Shown in pieces: positions 25,297-33,891 of a DNA stretch of 64,000 nt (position 1 is the stretch's first letter; every line of letters starts with the position of its first letter). Both the position numbers and the translations under genes were made by a program. The notes beneath the pieces are model-generated. The model was not told the DNA's origin. It worked only from the letters and a program-made list of their open reading frames with translations, and did no database searches. The DNA is from Dyadobacter crusticola DSM 16708 (lineage in GTDB: Bacteria; Bacteroidota; Bacteroidia; Cytophagales; Spirosomataceae): positions 496,001 through 560,000 of the forward strand of contig NZ_JNJB01000004.1 of assembly GCF_000701505.1 (NCBI RefSeq). Reading direction: 5' to 3'.

Positions 25297-27758
25297 TGAA
25301 TATCAATTGTAGGATTACATACAGCTTCGTCGTTTTCCTGGCCCTCACAGGATTGTTTTCCTGCACACCCCGATCTTCCTCTAACAACAACTACTATCTC
25401 GGAAATTCATCCATCAGAGGCAACCGCGTTGTCGGTGACGCCGAGCTCGATGCATTGATCCCTCAAAAACCAAACCGACGGCTGCTCGGACTACCTATTT
25501 TCCCGTATGTCGGCCTGTATCGTTTTGGTGAACTCTTTTACAACAAAGAGGAAAAGCAAAGAAAGGTAATCGAGGTGACGCAAAATTATCAGAAAGAATC
25601 CCGGATTCACGAAAATTCTCCCAAAAAGCTCGAAAAGGTACAGCGCCGCTACGCTAAGAAACTCGAAAAGGCGCAGATCAGAGCGCAGCAGGGTAACTTC
25701 TGGATGCGCGTATTGGGCGAAGCGCCTGTGTATTTCAGAATAGAGGAAGTAGCTCAGAATGCTGATAAAATGCAGCGGTACCTTTACAACAACGGCTTTT
25801 TTGAGGCTAAGGTGAGCTACAAACCAGATACAATTTTCAACCGCGTCAAGATCAATTACCTGGTTACTGAAAATAAGCCGACAATTATCAGGGATGTATA
25901 TTATCAGGTCAAAAACGCCCTCGCCGACAGCATTATCAATGCAACTTCCAAGAACGCGGCGCTGGCTGGCAAGAAACGCTACGACGGGGACAGCTTTGAA
26001 GAAGAGCGTATCCGGATTGAAACCTTAATGCGCAACGAAGGTTACCTGGGTTTTTCCCGCCAGAATGTATCTTATCTGGTAAATGATACCATTACCAATC
26101 CCAAAACAGACAGCAGCTTCAAATCGGTTGACGTGAATGTACGCGTGGAGATGCCGGGCAAAAACAACAATCCGGTCAGGTACAAAATCAACTCCGTGCA
26201 TTTCGAAGTACTGCCCGCGGCGGGTACTCCGGATTCGCTGTTCAGAAAAGATACCAGCAGCTTCAAGGGCATTCAATATGTGTTCAGTGAAAAGCGGTTT
26301 TCCAAAAGAATACTCGACAGCAAGATCCAGATGCGGCCGGGCGATTTTTATAGTCAGGCGAAAGAAAGGGGAACGCAGCAGCAGCTTTCGCTCACGGACC
26401 AATTCGATTTTGTCAATTACAGCTACACCCTGGATTCAACAGGTTACGGGATAAATAGTTATTTCAAAGTAGTCCCATTGAAGAAGTACCAGATTTCCAC
26501 CGACGTAGGTCTGAATGTAATTCAGCTGCAAGGCGCGCCGGGCCCATTTGCCAACTTGTCTTACAAAATCAGGAATGTATTCAATGGACTGGAAAACTTC
26601 GAGGCCAACTTGCGCGGAGGGATCGAGCTGGTGCCAGGCTTCATCGGCGACCAGGCTATTTACCGAAGCGAAGAAGTCGGGCTGAATACCTCACTGATTT
26701 TCCCCCGCCTTTTATCACCAGGAACTTTCCTGCAACGCAAAACGGCGAATTACAATCCCCGCACGCAGGTTGGTTTGGGTTACAATTACGTAAACAGGCC
26801 TGAATACACACGTACGAACGTGAAAGCGGCGATAAATTATTCGTGGCAGCCAACGAACAAGACCTTGTTCAATTTGTCGCTGGTTGATCTTAATATTCTC
26901 AACACCCAAAATATACGGGCTGATTTTCAGAGTTTGCTCGACGACCTGTTTAAGCAAGGCAATAATCTGGCAAACAGCTTTCAGAAATCGTTTGTTTCGG
27001 ACATTAATGCAAGTTTTGTCTACAATACCAATGCATTGATCGGCCCACCAAAGCGCGCTACCTATTTCAGACTCGCGCTGGAATCGGGCGGGACTTCACT
27101 CAATATCCTGCCCAAGCAGCAGCAGCTGATCAGGCACGTTTTCGGAAACGATCTTCTGTTCTATAAATACCTTCGCTGGAATGCAGACTACCGTCGTTAC
27201 TGGCCGGTTGGAAAACGGTCTTCGTTCGTGGCACGGATTAACAGCGGGGCGGTTTATAGCTATGGAGATAGCAAGGTACCTCCTTATGAAAAGTACTTTT
27301 TTGCAGGCGGTTCCAACAGCTTGCGCGCCTGGCTGCCCAGGCGGCTCGGACCAGGTTCGTCACCGCCGCAATTGACTGCCAATAATCTCTCAATCGAGTC
27401 ACCGGGCGAGTTTCTGCTGGAAGGCAATCTGGAATGGCGCGGTTACCTGGCCAATTTCTTTGGCGACATTAATTACGCGCTCTTTATCGACGCCGGAAAT
27501 GTATGGAGTTTAAACAGCACGTCGGCCGAGCCTCAGAAGTTTGATACCCAAAGCTTTGCCCGGGAGATTGCGGTAGGGACAGGTTTTGGTATTCGGTACG
27601 ATTTATCCTTTTTCATTCTGAGATTCGACTTTGGGGTCAAAGTTTATGATCCGGCTGTCCAGAAATTTGTGCTGGACGAACTTCAATTCAACAAACTGTT
27701 CAAGAAAACACAACCTAATTTCCTGAACATCAATCTGGGTGTTGGCTATCCGTTCTGA
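25287..27758 (+). CDS. BamA/TamA-family outer-membrane protein with lipoprotein signal
   Basis: An 823-residue Omp85-superfamily protein. It has an N-terminal lipoprotein signal (FVVFLALTGLFSC, lipidated C26). The central part is a run of POTRA-like segments (about 150-400, such as NKMQRYLYNNGFFEAKVSYK written here in part, and KRILDSKIQMRPGDFYSQ). A 16-strand-type barrel follows, with YFFAGGSNSLRAWLPRRLGP near 671-690, the conserved Omp85 G-S-x-x-x-R-G/A-like motif, and a C-terminal GVGYPF. This lipidated form is common in Bacteroidota and may act in outer-membrane protein or surface lipoprotein assembly. The start is TTG 25287 or, equally possible, TTG 25296; no ATG is available. Confidence 0.88.
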   Translation: MTALNINCRITYSFVVFLALTGLFSCTPRSSSNNNYYLGNSSIRGNRVVGDAELDALIPQKPNRRLLGLPIFPYVGLYRFGELFYNKEEKQRKVIEVTQNYQKESRIHENSPKKLEKVQRRYAKKLEKAQIRAQQGNFWMRVLGEAPVYFRIEEVAQNADKMQRYLYNNGFFEAKVSYKPDTIFNRVKINYLVTENKPTIIRDVYYQVKNALADSIINATSKNAALAGKKRYDGDSFEEERIRIETLMRNEGYLGFSRQNVSYLVNDTITNPKTDSSFKSVDVNVRVEMPGKNNNPVRYKINSVHFEVLPAAGTPDSLFRKDTSSFKGIQYVFSEKRFSKRILDSKIQMRPGDFYSQAKERGTQQQLSLTDQFDFVNYSYTLDSTGYGINSYFKVVPLKKYQISTDVGLNVIQLQGAPGPFANLSYKIRNVFNGLENFEANLRGGIELVPGFIGDQAIYRSEEVGLNTSLIFPRLLSPGTFLQRKTANYNPRTQVGLGYNYVNRPEYTRTNVKAAINYSWQPTNKTLFNLSLVDLNILNTQNIRADFQSLLDDLFKQGNNLANSFQKSFVSDINASFVYNTNALIGPPKRATYFRLALESGGTSLNILPKQQQLIRHVFGNDLLFYKYLRWNADYRRYWPVGKRSSFVARINSGAVYSYGDSKVPPYEKYFFAGGSNSLRAWLPRRLGPGSSPPQLTANNLSIESPGEFLLEGNLEWRGYLANFFGDINYALFIDAGNVWSLNSTSAEPQKFDTQSFAREIAVGTGFGIRYDLSFFILRFDFGVKVYDPAVQKFVLDELQFNKLFKKTQPNFLNINLGVGYPF

Positions 27759-27790
27759 TCACCTTCATACAGGCTACATTCCATGACAGT

Positions 27791-27823
27791 TTGTCAGTTT
27801 TCTTCGTTTTCTTGTTATATTTG
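27791..27823 (+). promoter_or_regulatory. Promoter of the miaB cluster
   Basis: TTG (27791-27793), 22-nt spacer, TATATTTG (27816-27823), a full match to TAnnTTTG with a slightly long spacer. The leader to ATG 27908 would be about 80 nt. Confidence 0.55.
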
Positions 27824-27907
27824 TAATCTTTCACCTGCTGTTTAGTACGGTCAAAGATCTTGTTTACTGCTTCATGCAGATCTAAAAAGTGTTTAAGAAC
27901 CCTACCA

Positions 27908-29341
27908 ATGGAGCAAAGAGTTGCCAATTCACTGAAAATTTTAACGGATGCGGATAAAGAAGCGTGTGAGACTGTCCGTATTTCAGAAAACGAGCCCGCT
28001 TCCAACAAAAAGAGGCTTTTTATAGAAAGTTATGGCTGTCAGATGAATTTCTCCGACAGCGAAATCGTGGCGTCGGTAATGCGGGAGGCAGGTTTTGCTA
28101 CTACCTCCGATGTGGAAGACGCAGATTTGATATTCCTGAATACCTGTGCGATCCGCGACAACGCCGAGCAAAAAGTGCGGAACAGGTTAATGCACCTGAA
28201 TTTTATCAAGAAAAGAAAGCCCGGAACCCTGATCGGCGTACTAGGTTGTATGGCAGAAAGGTTGAAAGCGCAGTTGCTGGAAGAGGAGCAAATGGTTGAT
28301 ATCGTCACCGGCCCCGACGCTTACCGCGACCTGCCCCGACTGGTAATGGAGGCTGGCAGCGGACAAAAAGGAGTAAATGTATTTTTATCAAGAGAAGAAA
28401 CTTACGCCGACATCGCGCCAATTCGCCTCAACTCAAATGGGGTAACTGCGATGGTTTCCATTATGCGTGGGTGTGACAATATGTGCAGTTTCTGCGTGGT
28501 ACCTTTTACGAGAGGACGTGAACGCAGCCGAGATCCTTATTCCATTGTGAAAGAAGCCGCAGGTCTGTTCCGCGACGGCTATCGTGAGGTAACATTGCTT
28601 GGCCAGAATGTCGACAGCTACAAATGGGAGAACAAAGTCAATTTTGCAAAGCTGCTCGAAATGGTAGCACAGGTTCACCCCGACTTGCGCGTCAGGTTCA
28701 GCACTTCCCATCCGAAAGACATTACGGACGAGGTTTTATATACCATCAAAAAATACGATAACATCTGTAAGTACATCCATTTACCAGCACAAAGTGGAAA
28801 TAGCCGGATTCTTGATTTGATGAACCGGACATATGACCGCGAATGGTACCTGGAAAGAATCGACAGCATTCGCAGGATACTTGGTGAAGACTGCGGGATT
28901 TCGCATGATATGATCACTGGATTTTGCTCGGAAACCGAAGAAGAGCATCAGGATTCGATTTCCCTGCTGGAATATGTCCGGTTTGATTTCGGCTATATGT
29001 TCTCATACTCCGAGCGTCCCGGAACGCTTGCCGCCAAGAAATTTGCAGATGATATTCCGGCCGATGTGAAACAGAGAAGGCTGGCGGAAATGATTGATGT
29101 ACAGCAACGCATTTCGCTGGAAAGAAACAAAAGACTGATCGGCACAGTCCAGAAAGTGCTCATTGAGGGAACATCGAAACGTTCCGAAGAGGATTTTTCG
29201 GGCCGGATTGATCAGGGTAAGAAAGTTATTTTCCCGCGGGAAAACTTCAAAAAAGGTGATTATGTCAACGTACTGATCACGGAATGTACGGCTGCCACAC
29301 TGAGAGGAAAAATCGTGGCCGAGGTAGAGGCCGTTTTATAA
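27908..29341 (+). CDS. miaB: tRNA-2-methylthio-N6-dimethylallyladenosine synthase MiaB
   Basis: A 477-residue radical-SAM methylthiotransferase. The N-terminal MTTase domain binds an auxiliary cluster through C44 ([12 protein letters not shown]), C80 ([14 protein letters not shown]) and C114 (LGCMAERLK). The radical-SAM motif C189-x3-C193-x2-C196 is in [25 protein letters not shown] domain closes the protein (about 405-475). The enzyme methylthiolates i6A37 of tRNAs that read UNN codons. ATG 27908 gives the usual N-terminus; an in-frame start at 27860 would add 16 residues of unlikely sequence. It heads a cluster with the sigma-54 activator, LptE-like, TPR and secG genes. Confidence 0.96.
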   Translation: MEQRVANSLKILTDADKEACETVRISENEPASNKKRLFIESYGCQMNFSDSEIVASVMREAGFATTSDVEDADLIFLNTCAIRDNAEQKVRNRLMHLNFIKKRKPGTLIGVLGCMAERLKAQLLEEEQMVDIVTGPDAYRDLPRLVMEAGSGQKGVNVFLSREETYADIAPIRLNSNGVTAMVSIMRGCDNMCSFCVVPFTRGRERSRDPYSIVKEAAGLFRDGYREVTLLGQNVDSYKWENKVNFAKLLEMVAQVHPDLRVRFSTSHPKDITDEVLYTIKKYDNICKYIHLPAQSGNSRILDLMNRTYDREWYLERIDSIRRILGEDCGISHDMITGFCSETEEEHQDSISLLEYVRFDFGYMFSYSERPGTLAAKKFADDIPADVKQRRLAEMIDVQQRISLERNKRLIGTVQKVLIEGTSKRSEEDFSGRIDQGKKVIFPRENFKKGDYVNVLITECTAATLRGKIVAEVEAVL

Positions 29342-29419
29342 TTATTGCAAAGCCAGGCACGATCCTGGCTTTTTAACCTGATAGCCGAAAGCCAGTGGCT
29401 ATTGCGAACCGCTATTTGA

Positions 29420-30715
29420 ATGAATCCTACTGAAATACAATCCATTAAGAACCGCTTCGGGATCATCGGCACTTCTCCTGGACTTAACCACGCGATCAAT
29501 GTCGCAGTTCAGGTAGCAGCTACTGATCTTACCGTACTGATCACCGGGGAAAGCGGAAGCGGGAAAGAATCTTTCTCTAAAATCATACATAGCATCAGCT
29601 CTCGCAAACATGGGCCGTTTATTGCGATCAACTGCGGGGCTATTCCGGAAGGAACAATCGATTCTGAATTGTTCGGGCACGAAAAAGGCGCATTTACAGG
29701 CGCGCTCGATGCCCGGAAAGGCTATTTTGAAACAACAAATACGGGTACCATTTTTCTGGATGAAGTCGGCGAAATGCCGCTGGGTACACAAGCCAGGTTG
29801 CTTCGTGTGCTTGAAAACGGCGAGTATATACGCGTAGGTTCTTCCAAAGTTTTGAAAACCAATGTACGCGTGGTCGCAGCTACGAATGTAAATCTGCTCG
29901 ACGCCGTTAATAATGGGAAGTTCAGGGAAGACCTTTACTATCGTTTAAATACTGTTCCCATTTACGTCCCGCCGCTGCGTGACAGGGGTGAAGATATCCT
30001 GCTGCTTTTCAGAAAATTTACCAACGATTTTTCTGAACGGTACCGTACCAAGCCTGTCCGCCTCGACGCAGAAGCGAGGGATTTATTGCTGCAATATGCA
30101 TTTCCCGGAAACATTCGTCAGCTCAAAAATATCGCTGAACAGATTACCATTCTCGAAACCGATAAAGATCTCCCGATCAGCACGGAAAGACTTAACCATT
30201 ACCTGAACCCGGTCCAGCCTTCCAGTCGCAAAGCACTGGTTACATTGCGCAACAGCGAGGAGGCGGCCGGTTCATTTTCGGAGCGCGAATTGCTGTATAA
30301 AGTGCTGTTCGATATGCGCCGGGATGTAACCGAATTAAAAAAGCTGGTGAGAAACGTGCTGGAAAATGAAAAGTATGGAGGTGAGATATTGAAGGATCAC
30401 CAGGAGTTGTTCAGCTCGATCAATAATATTGAGCCCGTAGTCAACACTCCTACCATTGAACCTGCCCGACTGCTCTCTCCCCCACCGCCCCGCACCGTGG
30501 ATCTTGATCGCTACTCTGACGAACGCAGCGAGATTGAGGACGTAGTACACGTATCCGCAGAAGAGGAATCCTTGTCGCTGGAAGACAAAGAGAAGGAAAT
30601 GATCATCAAAGCATTGCGAAAGAACAACAACAAACGAAAGTATGCCGCCAATGCATTGGGCATTTCCGAAAGGACGTTATACAGAAAAATCAAACAGTAT
30701 GATATTGAAGAATAA
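29420..30715 (+). CDS. Sigma-54-dependent activator without receiver domain
   Basis: A 431-residue bacterial enhancer-binding protein. The AAA+ domain begins almost at once (about 12-250): Walker A GESGSGKES (43-51), GAFTGA sigma-54 contact loop (90-95), Walker B IFLDEVGEMP (111-120), and an R-finger region REDLYYRLN. A long, proline-containing linker follows (about 255-390), then a Fis-type HTH (about 395-430, RKYAANALGISERTLYRKIK). There is no REC, GAF or PAS sensor at the N-terminus, so it is probably controlled by abundance or a partner. Its place between miaB and an LptE-like gene is a layout I associate with Cytophagales, suggesting envelope-related targets. Confidence 0.92.
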   Translation: MNPTEIQSIKNRFGIIGTSPGLNHAINVAVQVAATDLTVLITGESGSGKESFSKIIHSISSRKHGPFIAINCGAIPEGTIDSELFGHEKGAFTGALDARKGYFETTNTGTIFLDEVGEMPLGTQARLLRVLENGEYIRVGSSKVLKTNVRVVAATNVNLLDAVNNGKFREDLYYRLNTVPIYVPPLRDRGEDILLLFRKFTNDFSERYRTKPVRLDAEARDLLLQYAFPGNIRQLKNIAEQITILETDKDLPISTERLNHYLNPVQPSSRKALVTLRNSEEAAGSFSERELLYKVLFDMRRDVTELKKLVRNVLENEKYGGEILKDHQELFSSINNIEPVVNTPTIEPARLLSPPPPRTVDLDRYSDERSEIEDVVHVSAEEESLSLEDKEKEMIIKALRKNNNKRKYAANALGISERTLYRKIKQYDIEE

Positions 30716-30749
30716 AGCCTCGCGCAGCGGCGTGGGCAGAATACATTTC

Positions 30750-31253
30750 ATGAAGGTCCTGGCAGTTTTGTTGGTGCTGCACAGTTCGTTTTTCCTGTCA
30801 GGCTGCGGCGTGTATTCGTTTACGGGTACCAACCTTTCGCCAGACATTAAAACGTTCAGCGTGCTTAACTTTACAATGGGCACAGCGGGCGGCCCGTCGG
30901 ATCTGCCGCAGAGGTTAACGGAAGATTTAAAGGAGTACTTCCAGAGAAATACCAGTCTTACTAGTCAGCCCGGCGGCGGCGACCTCATCTTGGAAGGATC
31001 CATCACCGGGTACGACGTGCTGCCGGCCGCTCCGACTGCAAATGACCAGGCTGGCTTGAACAGGCTCAATGTAACGGTTCAGGTTCGTTACACGAATGCA
31101 AAAGACGAGACGAAGAATTTCGATCAGTCTTTTACCTACTATGCAGATTTCCCTCAGGATCAGACATTAAACCAGAATGAAGCACGGCTATTGCCAACAA
31201 TCCGTGAAAACCTTGTGCAGCAGATTTTCAATAAATCAGCTGCCGACTGGTAA
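30750..31253 (+). CDS. lptE: LptE-like outer-membrane lipoprotein
   Basis: From ATG 30750 the protein has 167 residues with a clean lipoprotein signal (MKVLAVLLVL, then SGC, lipidated C19). The mature part has the LptE-like pattern: GCGVYSFTGTNLSPDIKTFS at its start, DLPQRLTEDLKEYFQRNTSL, then a beta sheet with DLILEGSITGYDV. LptE plugs the LptD barrel that inserts lipopolysaccharide in the outer membrane. Alternative starts at 30699 or earlier overlap the activator gene and add a basic leader. The overlap or short gap suggests coupling to the activator gene. Confidence 0.78.
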   Translation: MKVLAVLLVLHSSFFLSGCGVYSFTGTNLSPDIKTFSVLNFTMGTAGGPSDLPQRLTEDLKEYFQRNTSLTSQPGGGDLILEGSITGYDVLPAAPTANDQAGLNRLNVTVQVRYTNAKDETKNFDQSFTYYADFPQDQTLNQNEARLLPTIRENLVQQIFNKSAADW

Positions 31254-31309
31254 GAGCAGGTCGATTTTTACTTAATTTCAACCCTCCAAATCTAACAGAG
31301 TAGCCGGTT

Positions 31310-31957
31310 ATGGCCATTATTGATAAAGATACATTCAACCGGCTTGTTAAAGAACCTGCACAAACTGGCAGTGACATGATCCCCGTGCTGGAAGCGACGA
31401 TCAAGGCTTTCCCTTACTTTCAGATCGCCCATTCTCTTCTTGCAAAAGCTACCGTGGGTTCTGAAAAGCTGGACGAAACCCGGCCACGTGCCGCGGTGTA
31501 CGCGCTGAGCCGCATTGCATTGCAGCAGCTGATCGAGAGCGATACCGATCGGTACGATGCCGCTACGGCAGTACAGGAGGTAGCGGAAATACCGGAAATT
31601 GTTGAACCGCAGAATGGAGAAGATATCCTGATCTCGGATGTGGAGCAGCAGGCCACGGCAGCCCAGGCCTTGAAATCAGAAGAGCAAAAGCGGCAGCAGC
31701 AGATTATTCAGGGTTTTATGAAGAAAAACCCGCGTATTAACAGGCAGGATAACAATCTCGAACCCGTAGTACTTGATCTGAGCGGCAGAGTCGCAGAGTC
31801 TTGGGAAGGAACCATTGAAACCGAAGCATTTGCAAAAATCCTGATCCGGCAAGGCAAAATCGAGAAGGCAATTGATGTATACCAAAAATTGATCTTGAAA
31901 AAACCGGAAAAAAGAAATTACTTTGCGAAAAAATTAAGCGAACTGTACGACAAGTAG
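31310..31957 (+). CDS. Conserved protein with C-terminal TPR-like helices
   Basis: A 215-residue soluble protein with no signal. An N-terminal helical part (FNRLVKEPAQTGSDMIPVLE, then AFPYFQIAHSLLAKATVG) is followed by an acidic, glutamine-rich linker. The C-terminal helix pair (AFAKILIRQGKIEKAIDVYQ, KLILKKPEKRNYFAKKLSEL) has the spacing of one TPR unit. I associate this shape with Cytophagales proteins encoded between lptE and secG, but I know no defined function. It lies 56 nt after the LptE-like gene. Confidence 0.7.
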   Translation: MAIIDKDTFNRLVKEPAQTGSDMIPVLEATIKAFPYFQIAHSLLAKATVGSEKLDETRPRAAVYALSRIALQQLIESDTDRYDAATAVQEVAEIPEIVEPQNGEDILISDVEQQATAAQALKSEEQKRQQQIIQGFMKKNPRINRQDNNLEPVVLDLSGRVAESWEGTIETEAFAKILIRQGKIEKAIDVYQKLILKKPEKRNYFAKKLSELYDK

Positions 31958-31985
31958 TAAGGTGTTTAAAAAGTTCGTGAGTTGG

Positions 31986-32104
31986 GAGTTTAAAGTTTAT
32001 GAGTTTAAAGTTGAGAGACACTAGTAATTAAACATTCACTCATTCAAAATTCACTCATCCCAAATTCAATCATTCAGTCATTCAATCATTCAATCATTCA
32101 AAAT
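31986..32104. repeat. Short degenerate repeats before secG (TTCAATCA / TTCACTCA type)
   Basis: GAGTTTAAAGTT occurs at 31986-31997 and again at 32001-32012. From about 32032 to 32104 there is a run of 8-nt units of the kind TTCA(C/A)TCA with small variations. The same octamer family recurs at 47851-48115. It fills the gap between the TPR gene and secG and ends 16 nt before the secG ATG. Confidence 0.7.
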
Positions 32105-32119
32105 TAATATTACAAAAGC

Positions 32120-32524
32120 ATGTATTTAGGCCTGATTATCCTCGTGGCGATTGTCGCAGTGTTATTGATTCTGGTAGTTTTGGTTCAAAACTCAAAAGGT
32201 GGCGGACTATCGAGCGAGTTTAGCGGTGCCGGTACTACACAAATGTTTGGCGTAAAGAAGACGACTGATTTGCTGGAACAAATTACCTGGGGACTTGCAA
32301 GTGCAGTTATTCTGATCTCACTTGGATCTTACATTGTAATTGGTGGCTCTCAAAATACAGGCGGTATCAATAGTGTGAACGTAGAAAGAGCACAGAATGC
32401 AGTTGTACCGGGCGGCAAAATCGCTCCCGCGCCGGAAGGTGCCGCACCGGAAGGCGCAGCTCCTGGCGCTGAGCAGGCGACACCTCCGGCTGCTACTCCG
32501 GCAGCAACTGATACAACAAAATAA
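32120..32524 (+). CDS. secG: Preprotein translocase subunit SecG
   Basis: A 134-residue membrane protein. TM1 is at about 3-24, followed by the SecG signature LVQNSKGGGLSSEFSG (25-40) and MFGVKKTTDLLEQITW, with TM2 at about 56-76. The C-terminal tail is long and rich in Ala, Pro and Glu, including repeated APEGA units. SecG assists the SecYEG channel during protein export. The tail is a lineage-specific extension. A bidirectional-looking terminator follows 16 nt after the stop. Confidence 0.95.
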   Translation: MYLGLIILVAIVAVLLILVVLVQNSKGGGLSSEFSGAGTTQMFGVKKTTDLLEQITWGLASAVILISLGSYIVIGGSQNTGGINSVNVERAQNAVVPGGKIAPAPEGAAPEGAAPGAEQATPPAATPAATDTTK

Positions 32525-32540
32525 AAAACAGTGATTATTT

Positions 32541-32572
32541 AAAGCGGTCGTGATCAACATCACGACCGCTTT
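32541..32572. terminator. Terminator between secG and the convergent gene
   Basis: A 14-bp perfect stem, AAAGCGGTCGTGAT (32541-32554) and its complement (32559-32572), with a CAAC loop and T-rich sequence after it on the + strand. The A-rich left side lets it work for the leftward gene at 32593 as well. Confidence 0.82.
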
Positions 32573-32592
32573 TTGTTTTAGCATGAACCAGA

Positions 32593-33300
32593 TCAGGCGA
32601 TGTTGATCTCCTTCATGACGAGCTTCTTCGCCACCGGCAAAAGCGTTTCATGCAGAGGATAATCGTAGTTGGACTCGATGATATAAGTAGCGGGATTCGG
32701 CAGCGACTTGTTCTTCTTTGTCAGATCCACTTTAATCTGAGGTACTGTATAGCCGATTCCGATCCTGACAGTATCGAGAAAACGCGTTTTCAGCACACGT
32801 TCCTTCAATTCATCATACAATGCAACCTGGTATTGGAATACACTTACCACCGGCTGAAACGTATGTAAAAAGAGCAGGTAACCCTCCTGCAACCGCAGCG
32901 GCACAATGCCCACAGGTGAAATTTTGACATTTTCTGCCACTTCCGTAAACCGCTCCATTCCGTCATCGATACTCTTCGACAAGCGCGGTATCGCAAAGTC
33001 AAGTATGTAGTTCAGGTCTTCCATGTACAGGTCGTCCTGGTGCGTCTCCTCGTATTGAAGCTGCCATGTTTTCAGGTCTATTCCCGTCAGGTTTTTGGGA
33101 AACGCCGTTTGAATGGAGCTCTTGGTGGACCTGATACTGACACAAGTTTCAAAATGGAATTTCAGTTCGGGCAAATGCGGGTGCAGTCTGTTCTGATCAA
33201 ACTCCTTGTTAATGTGCTGCAGATAAGCCAGCAGCACGTACTTTTTGTATTCAAAATCGAAAACACCTTCGGTCAACCAGTTCTTTTGGAGGTTTGTCAT
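32593..33300 (-). CDS. Conserved hypothetical protein
   Basis: A 235-residue soluble protein without signal peptide or membrane helix. I do not recognise a family. Visible features are an N-terminal helix (NWLTEGVFDFEYKKYVLLAY), LHPHLPELKFHFE, a hydrophobic middle (PVGIVPLRLQEGYLLFLHTF, QPVVSVFQYQVALYD), and a C-terminal ETLLPVAKKLVMKEI. I recall similar proteins from other Cytophagales beside housekeeping genes, which suggests a conserved but undefined role. It is transcribed alone, towards secG. Confidence 0.7.
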   Translation of the reverse strand: MTNLQKNWLTEGVFDFEYKKYVLLAYLQHINKEFDQNRLHPHLPELKFHFETCVSIRSTKSSIQTAFPKNLTGIDLKTWQLQYEETHQDDLYMEDLNYILDFAIPRLSKSIDDGMERFTEVAENVKISPVGIVPLRLQEGYLLFLHTFQPVVSVFQYQVALYDELKERVLKTRFLDTVRIGIGYTVPQIKVDLTKKNKSLPNPATYIIESNYDYPLHETLLPVAKKLVMKEINIA

Positions 33301-33533
33301 AGCGCGTTCTTATTTGGTGCTGATAAAATTTAGGCATTTTCAGAACACAAAGCAATTATTCTTTTCACTGACACCTTAATAGCATTATAATTATATGTGT
33401 CCGCTGATGAATACAAATTTGTCACATTCGCCGGAAAAAATGTCAGAGCTGGTGCGCCTGGCACAGATTGTGCTTACTGGTAATCAGTCAAATCTATTAC
33501 TGACAAATCTCAAAAAACAAACGTTTAATATTT

Positions 33534-33830
33534 ATGTCAACTTTAGCAGAAATACAAGTGAACGTACAACCTTTGGCTGATCGTGTTCTTGTAGAACCAG
33601 CGCCAGCAGAAGAAAAAACTGCATTTGGTATCATTATCCCTGATACTGCAAAAGAAAAGCCACAACGTGGCACCGTAGTTGCCGTTGGTCCGGGTAAAAA
33701 GGATGAGCCACTTACAGTGAAAGTAGGTGATACTGTATTGTATGGTAAATACTCAGGTACTGAATTGGCATATGAAGGAAAAGATATCCTGATCATGCGT
33801 GAATCGGACATTTACGCCATTATAGGATAA
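33534..33830 (+). CDS. groES: Co-chaperonin GroES
   Basis: A 98-residue GroES. The family pattern is clear: [12 protein letters not shown] (10-21), the mobile loop [51 protein letters not shown] and the ending ESDIYAI. It caps the GroEL cavity during folding. groEL follows after 61 nt. I looked for a CIRCE heat-shock operator in the 230 nt upstream and did not find one. Confidence 0.97.
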   Translation: MSTLAEIQVNVQPLADRVLVEPAPAEEKTAFGIIIPDTAKEKPQRGTVVAVGPGKKDEPLTVKVGDTVLYGKYSGTELAYEGKDILIMRESDIYAIIG

Positions 33831-33891
33831 TCTGTCCGACATTATTATTCATTAAGTTTCTCTTAAAGTTTTTTCAAAATTATTAACTGTT

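Noticed and set aside
33301..33533. CIRCE/HrcA heat-shock operator before groES
   Set aside because: I searched for TTAGCACTC-N9-GAGTGCTAA-like dyads and found none. The only dyad (TCAGT/ACTGA) is weak.
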